From Diploscapter coronatus (lineage: Eukaryota > Nematoda > Chromadorea > Rhabditida > Rhabditidae): 64,000 nucleotides of DNA. The stretch covers positions 63,449,201 to 63,513,200 of the forward strand of contig OZ038422.1 of NCBI GenBank assembly GCA_964036155.1. The letters run 5' to 3'. Below are positions 47,401-57,874 of the stretch, in pieces. Numbering within the stretch: position 1 is the first letter of the stretch; each line of letters starts with the position of its first letter. The notes below the pieces were generated by a model, which saw only the letters and a list, made by a program, of their open reading frames with translations, was not told the origin of the DNA and did not search any database. Position numbers and translations under genes: made by a program.

Positions 47401-49654
47401 ATTGCGATATTTTTGAATTATTATGATATCGTCACCTAGAACTAGATTATTATGATATATTAGATCATGATATTTGTCCTAAAATTGAGAAATTCGAATA
47501 TTTTCGTCATGATATCATAAAATTCGGAAAATTTTCCAACGTTTTTGTTTATTATGGTGCTATAACTTAAGATTTTAACGATTATTCAAGTTATAATAGC
47601 ATAACAACTCTAAATTTTGCTCTATTTTTATTTATGTGTTTTCTAAATACGGTTGTCACATAATCGTTCACAATATATTTATTCAAATATCTAGAAATAG
47701 CTTAGACTTTGCCATTTTAAAGCCATTATACGATATTCATTCGTAGAATTGTTTAGCCTTTAGGATTTCTATTCATTATTATGTCTTTGCTTTACCACAT
47801 ATCATAATAGTAATCTTAAACTATAGATATTTTAAGATTACTGTAAATGTTAAACTCCACTTATTTTCATAATTTATACATGCGGCTAGTCTACTAGTTG
47901 TAGTGGTTGTCAAGTTTAAGATCTTTCAAAATTTCAAAGTGATATATTTTCAAATTTCGCCCTATCTCGTTGTAAAAATCCATGATTTTCATCGTATTTC
48001 GTTCGAGATATTCTCCAAATTATTGCTTTTATTTACCGATTGCTCAAAACCCATGTATTTGCTACAATAAATTTCTTCCCAAAATGGTTATTTCAACAAA
48101 ATAACAACTACTTTCAAGGTAGTAAATCAGCTCTTACCCTAGAATTTTCGAAAACTCACCCTTTCTGATACAAATTTCTTGTTTAAAATTTTCACATGAG
48201 AGCATAGACTTTGAGGTTCCCATGAAATTTTAGCCCTTTTCCTTAAATAACCTTGAAAATTCCCGTGGATTGTATTTTCTGGTGGAGAAAATAGTGCAAA
48301 TTTTGCAATTTCTTATTCCAACAAATTTCGGTTGCCCATAGAGAATAGCTTGCGTAAGTTCCATATTTTACGAGGGCGAATGGCTAAAATCCAAAGTCGA
48401 AAAGAAATTATGATGTTTTCCCCAAATTAGATTTCAAGAAAAGGCTGATCTTCATCAACATTCCTGTTATTTATGTGAATTTCGAATTTTCTTTTCGGTT
48501 TTCTCGTGTTCTTCTAGCTCGTATATTTTATGCTAATCTTTCGGGAAGAATACCCCCCTTCTGTGGGCCGTTACATGATGGATTTTTACTCTAGGCCTTT
48601 CCGAAACCAACTTCTAATACCCAAACTAATCTATTCATTCTTTGTTGACTTTACTTGGGGACACTCATCTTCTTTCCGTATCAAACAAGAGTCTAATTAT
48701 TTTTTCTTCCTACTAGCAAATTTTAATTATCTTTTTTCCATTCTTTAAAACGGACACATCTTCAAGAGTTCTTCCTCTCTTGAAGCATTTCCTGATTTGA
48801 TTATATCAGATTTTCTCGAATCTTTGCTCTTCGCTTGAAGAACGTAGTTTGAAAAACGTCTGGGCTACATTTAAAAATTCGTATACCCTTCGCAAAATTA
48901 GAAATTTAGCAGGGTGGAAGAGAGTCTGGGGCCGGGAAAGGAAACTTTTGGAAAACCTAGAAACCACCTGAAATGCATCGTTCTTGACACGTTGAATTAT
49001 TACTGAACCGCCAAGACTTGCTTGTTTTTGCTTTATTCTTCGCCAAAAATCAGACAAAGGGGCTGGGGGAAATAGTTAGGGATTAAATTTTAAACCACGA
49101 GAGAGCACAGAGAAGAGAGATTCCCAGGCCACGCCTCTTGCCTTCCCCTTATTCCCCGTAATGAAGCATAATGCGTGCACTTCTTGGCATCTAACTTTGA
49201 CTTTCATCCATTAATTTACTGAACCCCTTTTGTTACATCATTTCCCGTTAAACGCAACAATTAGAGCTAGCGCTCGACCCCTTATAACGTAGCAATCTAG
49301 CTAACGCTCGAGTAGTTTGATAGTTCATAAATTAGAGTTTAAGAAGCGTCGGATTATGTTTTGACCATCAATATAAAAGCCCATCTCTTCCGAACTATGA
49401 CCTAAGAGAATAGCGGACTTAGGAGAAAGAGCCATGCATTAATTTAAGATGGAAAGTCTAAGGGCAGAGGAATTCTTATCCGGCAAAAAACATTTTGGAC
49501 ATCAAAATTTTTTTAAATGTCTAGTTTTTCATGTTTCATATCATTCGTTCAAAGTTTTTAAAATCTAAGTTTCGATTCTTTCAGGAGCAGCTATGAAAAT
49601 TTCATGAATTTTGAAAAAATCGAATGAAAATATGTGAGATTTCAAGCCGAATGG
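47401..49654. other. 2.25 kb intergenic region between FATP and Ly6 genes
   Basis: It contains AATAAA at 48066, a copy of the AAGGCTGATCTTCATC motif at 48441, and AT-rich sequence. I see no exon series in either strand. Confidence 0.5.
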
Positions 49655-52184
49655 ATGGATGTGAATATAATCATATTCCTAATTCTCGTATTTTTATCTA
49701 ATAAAATGGTTGAGGCTGTGAACAGAGGTAATAATATATTTAAATGAACACTTTTGAGAATGCTTGAATCTCGAACTCATTTAGAATGCTTAAATTTATA
49801 AACTATTTTTAAATAATACCATATATTTAATTTTAGACCACGTACACAAATGTTATTCTTGCATGTCTCGATATTACGGAGCAACCTGGCAATTTGCCGG
49901 GTATTCGAGGATCTACCAAGAGCCCCGAGCGTTTTCCGATGCTTGCATGTAAGGTTTTTTTTATTTTTTAGTATATTTTTAATTTGATACAAATAAGCTT
50001 ATATGTTTTAATGGACTATTTATAAACATATTGTATTATAAGATAATCAAAGGTTTGAATTATTTACTCTTTGTTTAAATATAATGCAACTATAAGAAGT
50101 TTAGGGACCCAAACGCACCCGGCTCAGATATCCCCACAGTATATTGTGAGCCCCAATCTACATGCGTAACGATAGTTGAAACCCTTCGAATCGGTATATA
50201 TTTTAATTATACCATTACTTTCGAGTTTTAATTGCCACAATAATTTAAAATTTATTGGCTTCAATTCATCTTCACTCCACTGAGCGTGAAAGTCCTGTTT
50301 TAAATATCTCAATAATAATAAAAGAGGCGCGCGATCAAATTGCAACCTCGTCGCATAGATATTCTTTCCAAAATATCTCTAATCTTTCATATCTCATTCC
50401 CTCGGAATCTGCCAAAATTTGTCGATAAGCTATCAGTCAAAAAATCACTCGAAACCCACGTTTTGATTTGTTTTCTCGAAATATACGCCAGATGTCTTTC
50501 TCGGACTCTGGCCTATCTTTCTTCAAGCATTATAAAATACTAGACACGCAGTGAAGGTGTATTTTGACACATCTGGATCATTTTCGCTGCTGACAATTGG
50601 TCTTTGCGAAAACGTTTCTCAATATTTTATATCATGCGCGGTTTCTTCTTACGAGACGTACTCTGAGTGAAAGACGCTGTCTGAAACTCGAACTAGATTG
50701 GCTATATCATTGTCAAGAAGAGGGGCTTATCTCATTTCCTGACTCGTTTGTCTTTCGCCCTCTAAAATCTCTCTATATCCAAGTCCCTAGCTTAAATCGA
50801 GAAAAATCAAATTTAACCATTCATTTTGAGAGTGGGAGGTCAAAAGAGGCTCCATTTGGCTAAATTAGGAAAAATCTGAAAAATAATGTGGAAGCAACGA
50901 AATAACTATACAAAATGATATCTAGAGCTCGAATAAGGCTGATTCTCATTAAAATATTGATGTGAGAAATTCTTAAGTCGAAATTATTATTAAATTTTAA
51001 CAAAAACTTGCATTACATTCCACACAAGACACGAAACAGTTTGATATCAAATAAGTTTCTGATAAATATTTAATAAAAAAGCCGATCTTTATTCAAATTA
51101 ACTTCTAAATCCTAATTTTCAGGAGTAGGAGCAGTTGGCTACATCCGTGGATGTCACTCTTCGATTTTCCGGTTCGGATTTTCGCCGCACGGCACCTCGG
51201 CCGCCCTGTCGCGACACGTCTTCTGCCATACCTACAATCTAACTCAACTCATCACCAAGGGAAACCCGCTCGATTCGCCTATGAGGTAATTTTTTCAAGT
51301 TTCAATTTTATTCCCAGAATCTGGGACTATTTTACTCCCATTTTATAGGTATAGATCCCGCTTTATTTTCATCTTAGAACGATTACATCAAAATTTTATG
51401 CCCGCTTTTAAATGTTCTCAAGTTATATCGTATTAAATCGAAATAAATTTAATTAGAACTTTACTCCAAACTTGGGACACTTCTTCCCCGTTCTTATAAT
51501 GACCCAAAGTTATTTAGTGCCCAATTAAAGAATACTAATTTTATTATCAACCAAAATTATGCAGCTCTCAACCTATTTTTCTATTAGATTGTTTAAATCC
51601 ATATCTTACTCCCAAAATCCGGGAACAAAATGCGGAAAGCTGAGAGTCTTTTCCTCCCACCTGTCATAATTCTCCTTCCAATGACCCCCAATGCTCTGGG
51701 CCATTCGTAATATGTCATTGCTTCGCGAATGCGAAACTGGCAGAGTTGTAATATTTTGATGCATCGACACTTCGACGCGAGAATGAAGTGGTTATTAGCG
51801 AAACTTTTTGAGCTACATATTCCTAAACAACATGATTTTTGAAATTACGTTTGAAAGTGATTTTAAATTAATTTTCTAAAGAAAAACTCGTTCAATTAAT
51901 TACCTAAAAACAGTCTAATAGTAAAACTTACGTCAAACAATATTTAGAATAACGTTCATTTTTTTTTTAAAAATATATATATTTAAAAAAAAACCTATGA
52001 CTATATCATATAATAATTGAATTAAAATTAACGTAATTAACGAAACCATACCCGTAATTTCAGCGTTTGTTCCTGTCGTGGCTCCCTATGCAATTCTGCG
52101 TACAGCGTTCTTTCATCAAATCTGCATCATTCGATATTTTTTGTCGTTTTCCTGATAGTTTTAAATAACCTTTGCCGTTCATAA
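49655..52184 (+). CDS. GPI-anchored Ly6/uPAR-type three-finger protein
   Basis: Five exons join in phase to 185 residues: 49655-49727, 49837-49948, 50105-50193, 51123-51285, 52064-52184. A signal peptide ([21 protein letters not shown]) is followed by the family opening HKCYSCMS. Further Cys pairs ([19 protein letters not shown]) lead to [10 protein letters not shown], the diagnostic Ly6 C-terminal Cys/Asn motif. A hydrophobic tail ([16 protein letters not shown]) suits GPI attachment. Related worm proteins (ODR-2/HOT, RIG-like Ly6) act on neuronal surfaces, and insect QUIVER/Sleepless modulates channels. The role here is unknown. Three ATGs overlap at 49651-49660; only the second (49655) opens the signal peptide. 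Introns 3 and 4 are long (929 and 778 nt). AATAAA is at 52202 and 52216. Confidence 0.87.
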
Positions 52185-52786
52185 TTATATCGTGCCTTTG
52201 GAATAAAACAACGATAATAAATCATTCATTTTCACATTCATTTCATAAATAGACATTAATTTTGGAATGCACAACATAACCCTTCTAAACTCATCTAATT
52301 CTAAAGGCTAATTTGATTTCTCATCGGAATCCGACGCCACGGTATTAACTTTCACGGTAAATACATCGTCCAATAGTTTTAAATAGGTACGGTATAATAC
52401 GAAGCAGTACGATCCAATTCGGAAATATATGAAGCTGAAAATATTTCGACCGATAAAAGTAGTAAATCACATTCAAATAGACTTTTTAAATGATACCAAT
52501 TTAACATCCATAATCGCGTTAACAATTTTATTAACGCTTAAGAATGTTTTAGCTAACAACTACTTTTAACACATGGAAATCTTTGACTTTCGTATTTTGT
52601 ACGTCAAGCAGTGCAAAAAATAAGCGTGGCTTTCTGTTTTTTATCAACTCAACCCCCGGCTAAAATCTATTTAACAACACTGCAGAAGTACAGGAAAGCG
52701 ATGTTAAATGTTAAGTGGCTGGGCGATGACTTAACATCGGATTCAGACCTGAGTCAAATGAAAATAAGCTTTGCCAGGTCTATCCT
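52185..52786. other. Convergent 3' interval between Ly6 and LC8-like genes
   Basis: This is AT-rich spacer carrying the Ly6 poly(A) signals. I see no gene. Confidence 0.45.
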
Positions 52787-53411
52787 TTAATTTTTAACCC
52801 TATCACTGTTCTGACTTCTATCTTGGAAACCAAAGATTTGATAGCTTAAACATGACAAATCTATTCTTAAATAATAAATTTAAATAACTCACTTCCCAGG
52901 TTCCGTAGAAATGAAGGTTCCAAACTGCTTCCCACAAATACAGTGCCAGCAAGGTCCGAATTCGATGTCGAACATTTTCTTTAAATACTCCGCCACATCC
53001 ATCTGGGTGTTGAACATCTTAAGAAGAAAATAACAATATTAAAATTTAAAAACAAAAATATCACCCTTAAAGCACTAGCTCCCATTCGACACGCAGTTCT
53101 TTCCATTTCTTCTAAAATGTTTAATTTTTAAAACTATTTAAGATAAAAAAGCTGATCTTCATTGTATTACAATATTACAATAGTAACTATTTGAGCTAAA
53201 AACTAATACCGGTCATTCCCGAGTGTTGGACATCGGCAATAATATCCACATTACCATTTCTCCAACATTCCAGCTCGTACCTAATAATTATAAATCTAGA
53301 AATTAAGCAATTTAGACTAAAATATACTCACTCTATAGCCATGTCATTGCTTAAGAACTTCTCCAGATCATCTATATCTGCTATAGAAAATGTCGAATTT
53401 TTTCGGGGCAT
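52787..53411 (-). CDS. dlc-like: Divergent LC8-type dynein light chain
   Basis: Four firm exons on the minus strand (53332-53411, 53210-53280, 53065-53111, 52893-53017) and a probable fifth (52787-52865) after a 27-nt intron give 133 residues. The LC8 core is clear: ADVQHSGMTEEMERTACRMG, FNTQMDVAEYLKKMFD, FGPCWHCICGKQFGTFIST. The fifth exon gives IDLSCLSYQIFGF, which fits the final LC8 beta strands (IYFYLGQVAILLF in LC8). If exon 5 is not used, the protein stops after TEPGK (108 residues) and lacks those strands. An N-terminal extension of about 40 residues is unusual. LC8 proteins are dimeric hubs on dynein and many other partners. The gene follows the Ig gene on the same strand at about 560 bp. 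Confidence 0.78.
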
Positions 53412-53970
53412 TATTAACGATTTAGATTAAAAATAGCGCAATTACCTCTAAATTATATGCAATTATTAAGAAAAATAGTATAATTAGAATATAAAAAGTA
53501 AGACTAATTTGAAAAAAAATCAATTTTCCGAAAGTCACAACCCTAGTTTAACCTAAACAAAGGAAAGTGATAAACTGATGGTAAGGAAGGAGATATGCCA
53601 GATAAGTTTGCGTATAGAAAAAAAACAGTGAAATAATGTGCAAACAGAAGAGAAGCAAGATAAAGAAACAGTAATTTCTTGGGTTAAAGTGGGAATTGAG
53701 TCTGCGCAAATAGATGTATGACATAAGATTTCAACAGTTTAGAAAGTACGGGATTTTAGAGGGTGGAAAGAAAAAAATCTTTAACGCCCTTTGTAAATAC
53801 ATTTCTAGTTCTGCATTAGGATCAAAATATTGTCGAAAGAAAGAAAACGTGATCAAATAATCAAGAAATGATCAGGAAATGATAAAAATGATTAAAAAGT
53901 TATAACAGTGATAGAAACATGAAAATTGCACGTTTATTCTTTAAAATATCGCGTTTTCTTTAATTTTTGG
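53412..53970. other. Spacer between Ig and LC8-like genes
   Basis: This is A/G-rich on the plus strand. TTTATT at 53933 (AATAAA on the minus strand) is the poly(A) signal of the Ig gene. No exon is seen. Confidence 0.5.
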
Positions 53971-56283
53971 TTAAACCTTGGACATTTTGGTGGCATTTTT
54001 GTGGTAGAAGTTGGATCGGCGCTTCGGTTTCTTTTCCGGTGCGTCTGGATCAGACTCAACGGGCTTTTGGAGTCGCAAAATTTCGCGGATTGAGCGCTTG
54101 TTCACTGAAATCTGGGGGATATATGTGTATAAAATCTATTAGGATATACAAAAGTCGGAAGATATATTAATATCAGTTCAAGAAGGGGTAATTGGCATCG
54201 GATTAAGCATATATGAACTCTCTTACCGTCAGCCAAGTGCTTAATCCTATCATTAGGCTCTTCTTCTCCTTTGCCCACAATATTCGCGATATTTTTCTGA
54301 GTTTTTTAAAAATGTAGAAAAAATGAAGTAAAAAAGTAAACCTTGACTTTATCAGTGCGATATAGGAGTTGATTGGCCATAAACTCTTCCATTCGGTCAA
54401 TATGCGCGATTTTTTTCGTGGGGTGCGTAATGTCAGAGACGAAAAATACGAATATCTGAAACTTTTACGCTAATTTTAAAATTCAATCTTTTGGATGTTA
54501 TTGTAAAATCTTATAAAGTTCCTTACGATAGCAATAACGCAGAAAAACGCGCAACTGTAACCGAAATTGCGGAATGATTTTGAGACGGCCTCCTGAAAAT
54601 CGAAATCGGACTAGGAAAGGCTTGATTTTCATCAAAAATCAGCAAATCCAGATTAGGAAAATCGTATTCTCATGAAAATATCGTAAACCTAGACAGATAT
54701 TAAGCTGATCGTCGTTCAAATTTTAGGGACAAATTTTACCCCTAAGGTGAAAACCTCCAGTTCAGCAGAAACCCTGAACTCTCCATTCACATAGCACTCA
54801 ATATGACCGGTGTCGGATTTGTTGATCGGCCAGATACCTGAATAGAAATAGAAAATTGTAAAATCAATCATTATAGACGAAACATTATGTGGAAGGGATT
54901 CTATTGCTTAAAGTTGGCTATTTTTGAGAATTAATTTGAGCGATGAAAGATTTGCCTAATTCCCCATCGTAGCTCAGAGACACCCTCCAGTCGTACCATA
55001 GCTGCTGCACCTCGTTACCATTAACGTACCAATCCACTATTTCTGTCTGAAACAAATGGCGTCATTCAAGAAATAATACGTCATTTAAATATAATACGAT
55101 GAATTTTTAAATATGACGTCTTTAAAATATACCACCTTTTAAAAAATAACATCATTTGAAAAGTTTAACGCCTCCATACCGTATTGTCGAATATCCAGCC
55201 CCAGATGAAGAAGCGCTTTTTGTTTTTCTTCTCGCGTTCCTTCTTCTCCTTCTTACGCTTTGCGACGTCACACATGAAATTCGCAAACGTCCCTTCTTTA
55301 ATCGACAACTTTTTCGTATCTGAAGGACTACGGCAATTCGAATTCGAAAATTGGCATATAGACCAAACCCGCTGTGATCTCGTAGTCTCTCATTGAATTC
55401 TGGCCTGAAAATAGGAGGATGGCGTAATTTTAAAAGCGTTATATTAAACTTGGCGCTATCCTAGATAACGACATTTTAACACAAGACCCTTTTTAAAGAT
55501 GATACCCTTTCTTCAGATAGCGTCATTTAAAAGTTGAGGTAATTGTTGTGATGACGTCTTTCTTTAATGGTGCCTTTTTCAAGGTGACGTCACTCACCGG
55601 TCATCACCTGCCGCATGACGGACTGCTTGGTGTTGTGGCTGATGAAGGCGTTCTTGCGTTTCTTGTACTTTTTGCGGATCGCCTTGAGCTTCGCTATCAT
55701 TTCCATCTTGCTCTTATTGGGCGCCCTGGAAGTTAAAAAGGAGGCTATTTAAATAATTTTAGCGTCTTTAAAAAAGTGACGCCAATTGAAATTACGACGT
55801 CATCGTGGGAATTGCACAATAATAAAGAATACGGTTTTCTTATAGTTTATGATGCTATCTAAAAATTAGAGTAATAAAAAGACGTCACTTACTCGGTTGT
55901 AACGGAGATAGGCGGACATCTGCCGGCTTTGATTTTCTCGTTCAACTCGTCGGTGGACAGCCACTGACAGTCTGTGTCGTACTTCAGCCAGGCACGAAAA
56001 CGCGCTAACTTCTCCGATTCCGAAGGGGGCTTTGTGCTGTTCTAAAAATGAAGGCGTTGTGGAGTTATTTTTTAATTCGTAACGTCATCTTAAAATAACA
56101 ACGTCAACTAAATTCATTTATTACGTCATGACGTCCTTATAACGCCCTCACCTTTCGCCTCCGCCACCAGTTCTTGATGTCCTTTTCGAATTCCACATCT
56201 TCGACGTCGATGATTTTGATAGGCTTGAAGGAAAAAGTGTCATGGAGGAGAAATAACAGCAAACAGCCAACAAGATGTCGCAT
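53971..56283 (-). CDS. Single-pass membrane protein with one Ig-like domain and a Lys-rich insertion
   Basis: Eleven exons on the minus strand join in phase to 385 residues: 56152-56283, 55893-56041, 55598-55725, 55369-55404, 55180-55319, 54956-55046, 54740-54837, 54527-54592, 54342-54455, 54227-54296, 53971-54104. A signal peptide (MRHLVGCLLLFLLHDTFSF) starts it. After a charged region comes an Ig-like domain: strand B with KEGTFANFMCDV, strand C with VDWYVNGNEV, and INKSDTGHIECYV for strand F. A membrane span (SCAFFCVIAIVIFVFFV-like, from exons 8-9) and a basic tail ending KMSKV follow. Between strands B and C is a very basic run (KRKKEKKEREKKNKKR), odd for an extracellular domain. I do not recognise the family. 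Intron 6 has a GC donor (54955). Confidence 0.75.
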
Positions 56284-57874
56284 TGCTAATAATGATTGCG
56301 AAATAGCAATAATGTAAAATGTAAACGTAATAATTCTAATTTCAAAATCTAATAATCCCGATATCATCTTGTTGAATGCATGAACGTGCCGATACGTAGG
56401 TTTCAAAGGGCAAAATGTTGGGTGATGTGTTACGCAAAACTTTTCAGATTCTGTAGTGGTATTTTTGCTAAAAAAAGTTCATGCTAAATTCATGTTAAGC
56501 ATGAGCTCTAGTCCAAATAAAAAATTCGTGCTAAAAGGCTAAAAATACCACCACAGAGGTTCGTTCTTGTCTTCATTTATCGAAGTGATTGCTTCTTGAA
56601 TATTTCTTTCGATGATCGGTATTAATTTATGACCTAGTTTAACTAAAATCGAACTGTTTGGAAATTTACAAAAGTGGACAATTCCTTAATGAGATCTTAT
56701 CAATAAATGCCAGTTTGATTTGTCGATTCAATTAATTTTTATTTTAAGAATATTTTTGCTAAATAATGAACGGCAGGTGTTAATGAGAATGGTTTGATGA
56801 TAGAAAAAAAAACTTTTGATTAATTCTAGGGAATCTACATAAAAATTGACAATTAAAATAGCAGATAGCTGAATTTCTTTACAAGTTAACCTTTCCTTTT
56901 TCTATTATATAAAATAAAAATGTCTTATTTTCAATTACCACTTTCATCATAAATTTATTAACTTAATGTCTAATTATTCCAATACATTATATGATTTCGT
57001 TCTATACACAAAGGTCTGTTGAATATAAAAATATGAAAGAAATGCATTTATTTAAACGGTAAAAATCGAAGAAATTATCAATGAATTTTCGAAATCTTTG
57101 TTAGAATAGAACATACAGATTTTACAAATTATAAGGATCGCTTTTTGATAATAGGATCAGTGCGACAATCGTTCCACGGAAATGTCAGAAAGTGGTCAGA
57201 TTTTGATATTCACAGATTACCGATATCATACCGTATCACGATATTCTTCATAGTTGTAAGGAACTTAGAGAGACCTTGATACATATCTCATAAACAATGA
57301 CACAACTATTGTGTGCATAGAGTTACTGTTTTAGAATTCACATGATGAGCAGGACTGTTGGCGGTACAGTAAGTTGGCGTACCGCAAGCTTTTCCAAAAA
57401 TTCCAATCTGCATCATATCCCAATGAAAATCAGCTGCACCGTAAACAACCCTGATGAGAAGTTATGCACGCGATTTCAGCACATGATCTAACTCCTAAAC
57501 TACTTTATTTTTTGAGCTAGCAGACAAATCTTAACGCAGGTGCGATTTTTGATCATCTGAAAAGTCTATTTTCTAATCTAGCACCTTCTGCAACTTTTAT
57601 ATACAAATTTAATAAAGTTTTGCAAGATATAGGGTGGGGCATAATTGGAGTGTTGAAACTGAAACTACACTAAATTATAAGTTAAACGAGTACTATAAAT
57701 ATAAAGCTAATTGCCTAAGCAACGTCTTGCACTGTTACTCGATTCATTCCAAGTTTTGCCAGTTTTGTTTCGAAACACTACCCTTTCTAAATCGTACTGT
57801 ATTGGGATCATTTTTCTCAAATCGTCATTCTACAGATTTACTATTATCATTAGAGAAGTAATTCGCAAAATAGA
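56284..57874. other. Intergenic region with a foldback element
   Basis: Promoter region for the divergent Ig and 7TM genes. It holds the foldback at 56451-56557. Otherwise it is AT-rich with no supported exon. Confidence 0.5.
56451..56557. repeat. Short foldback repeat
   Basis: CTGTAGTGGTATTTTTGCT at the left pairs with AGGCTAAAAATACCACCACAG at the right. A related but degraded half occurs at 62420-62490 (shared CATGAG-TCTAGTC and GTGCTAAAAG-CTAAAAA). Confidence 0.65.
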
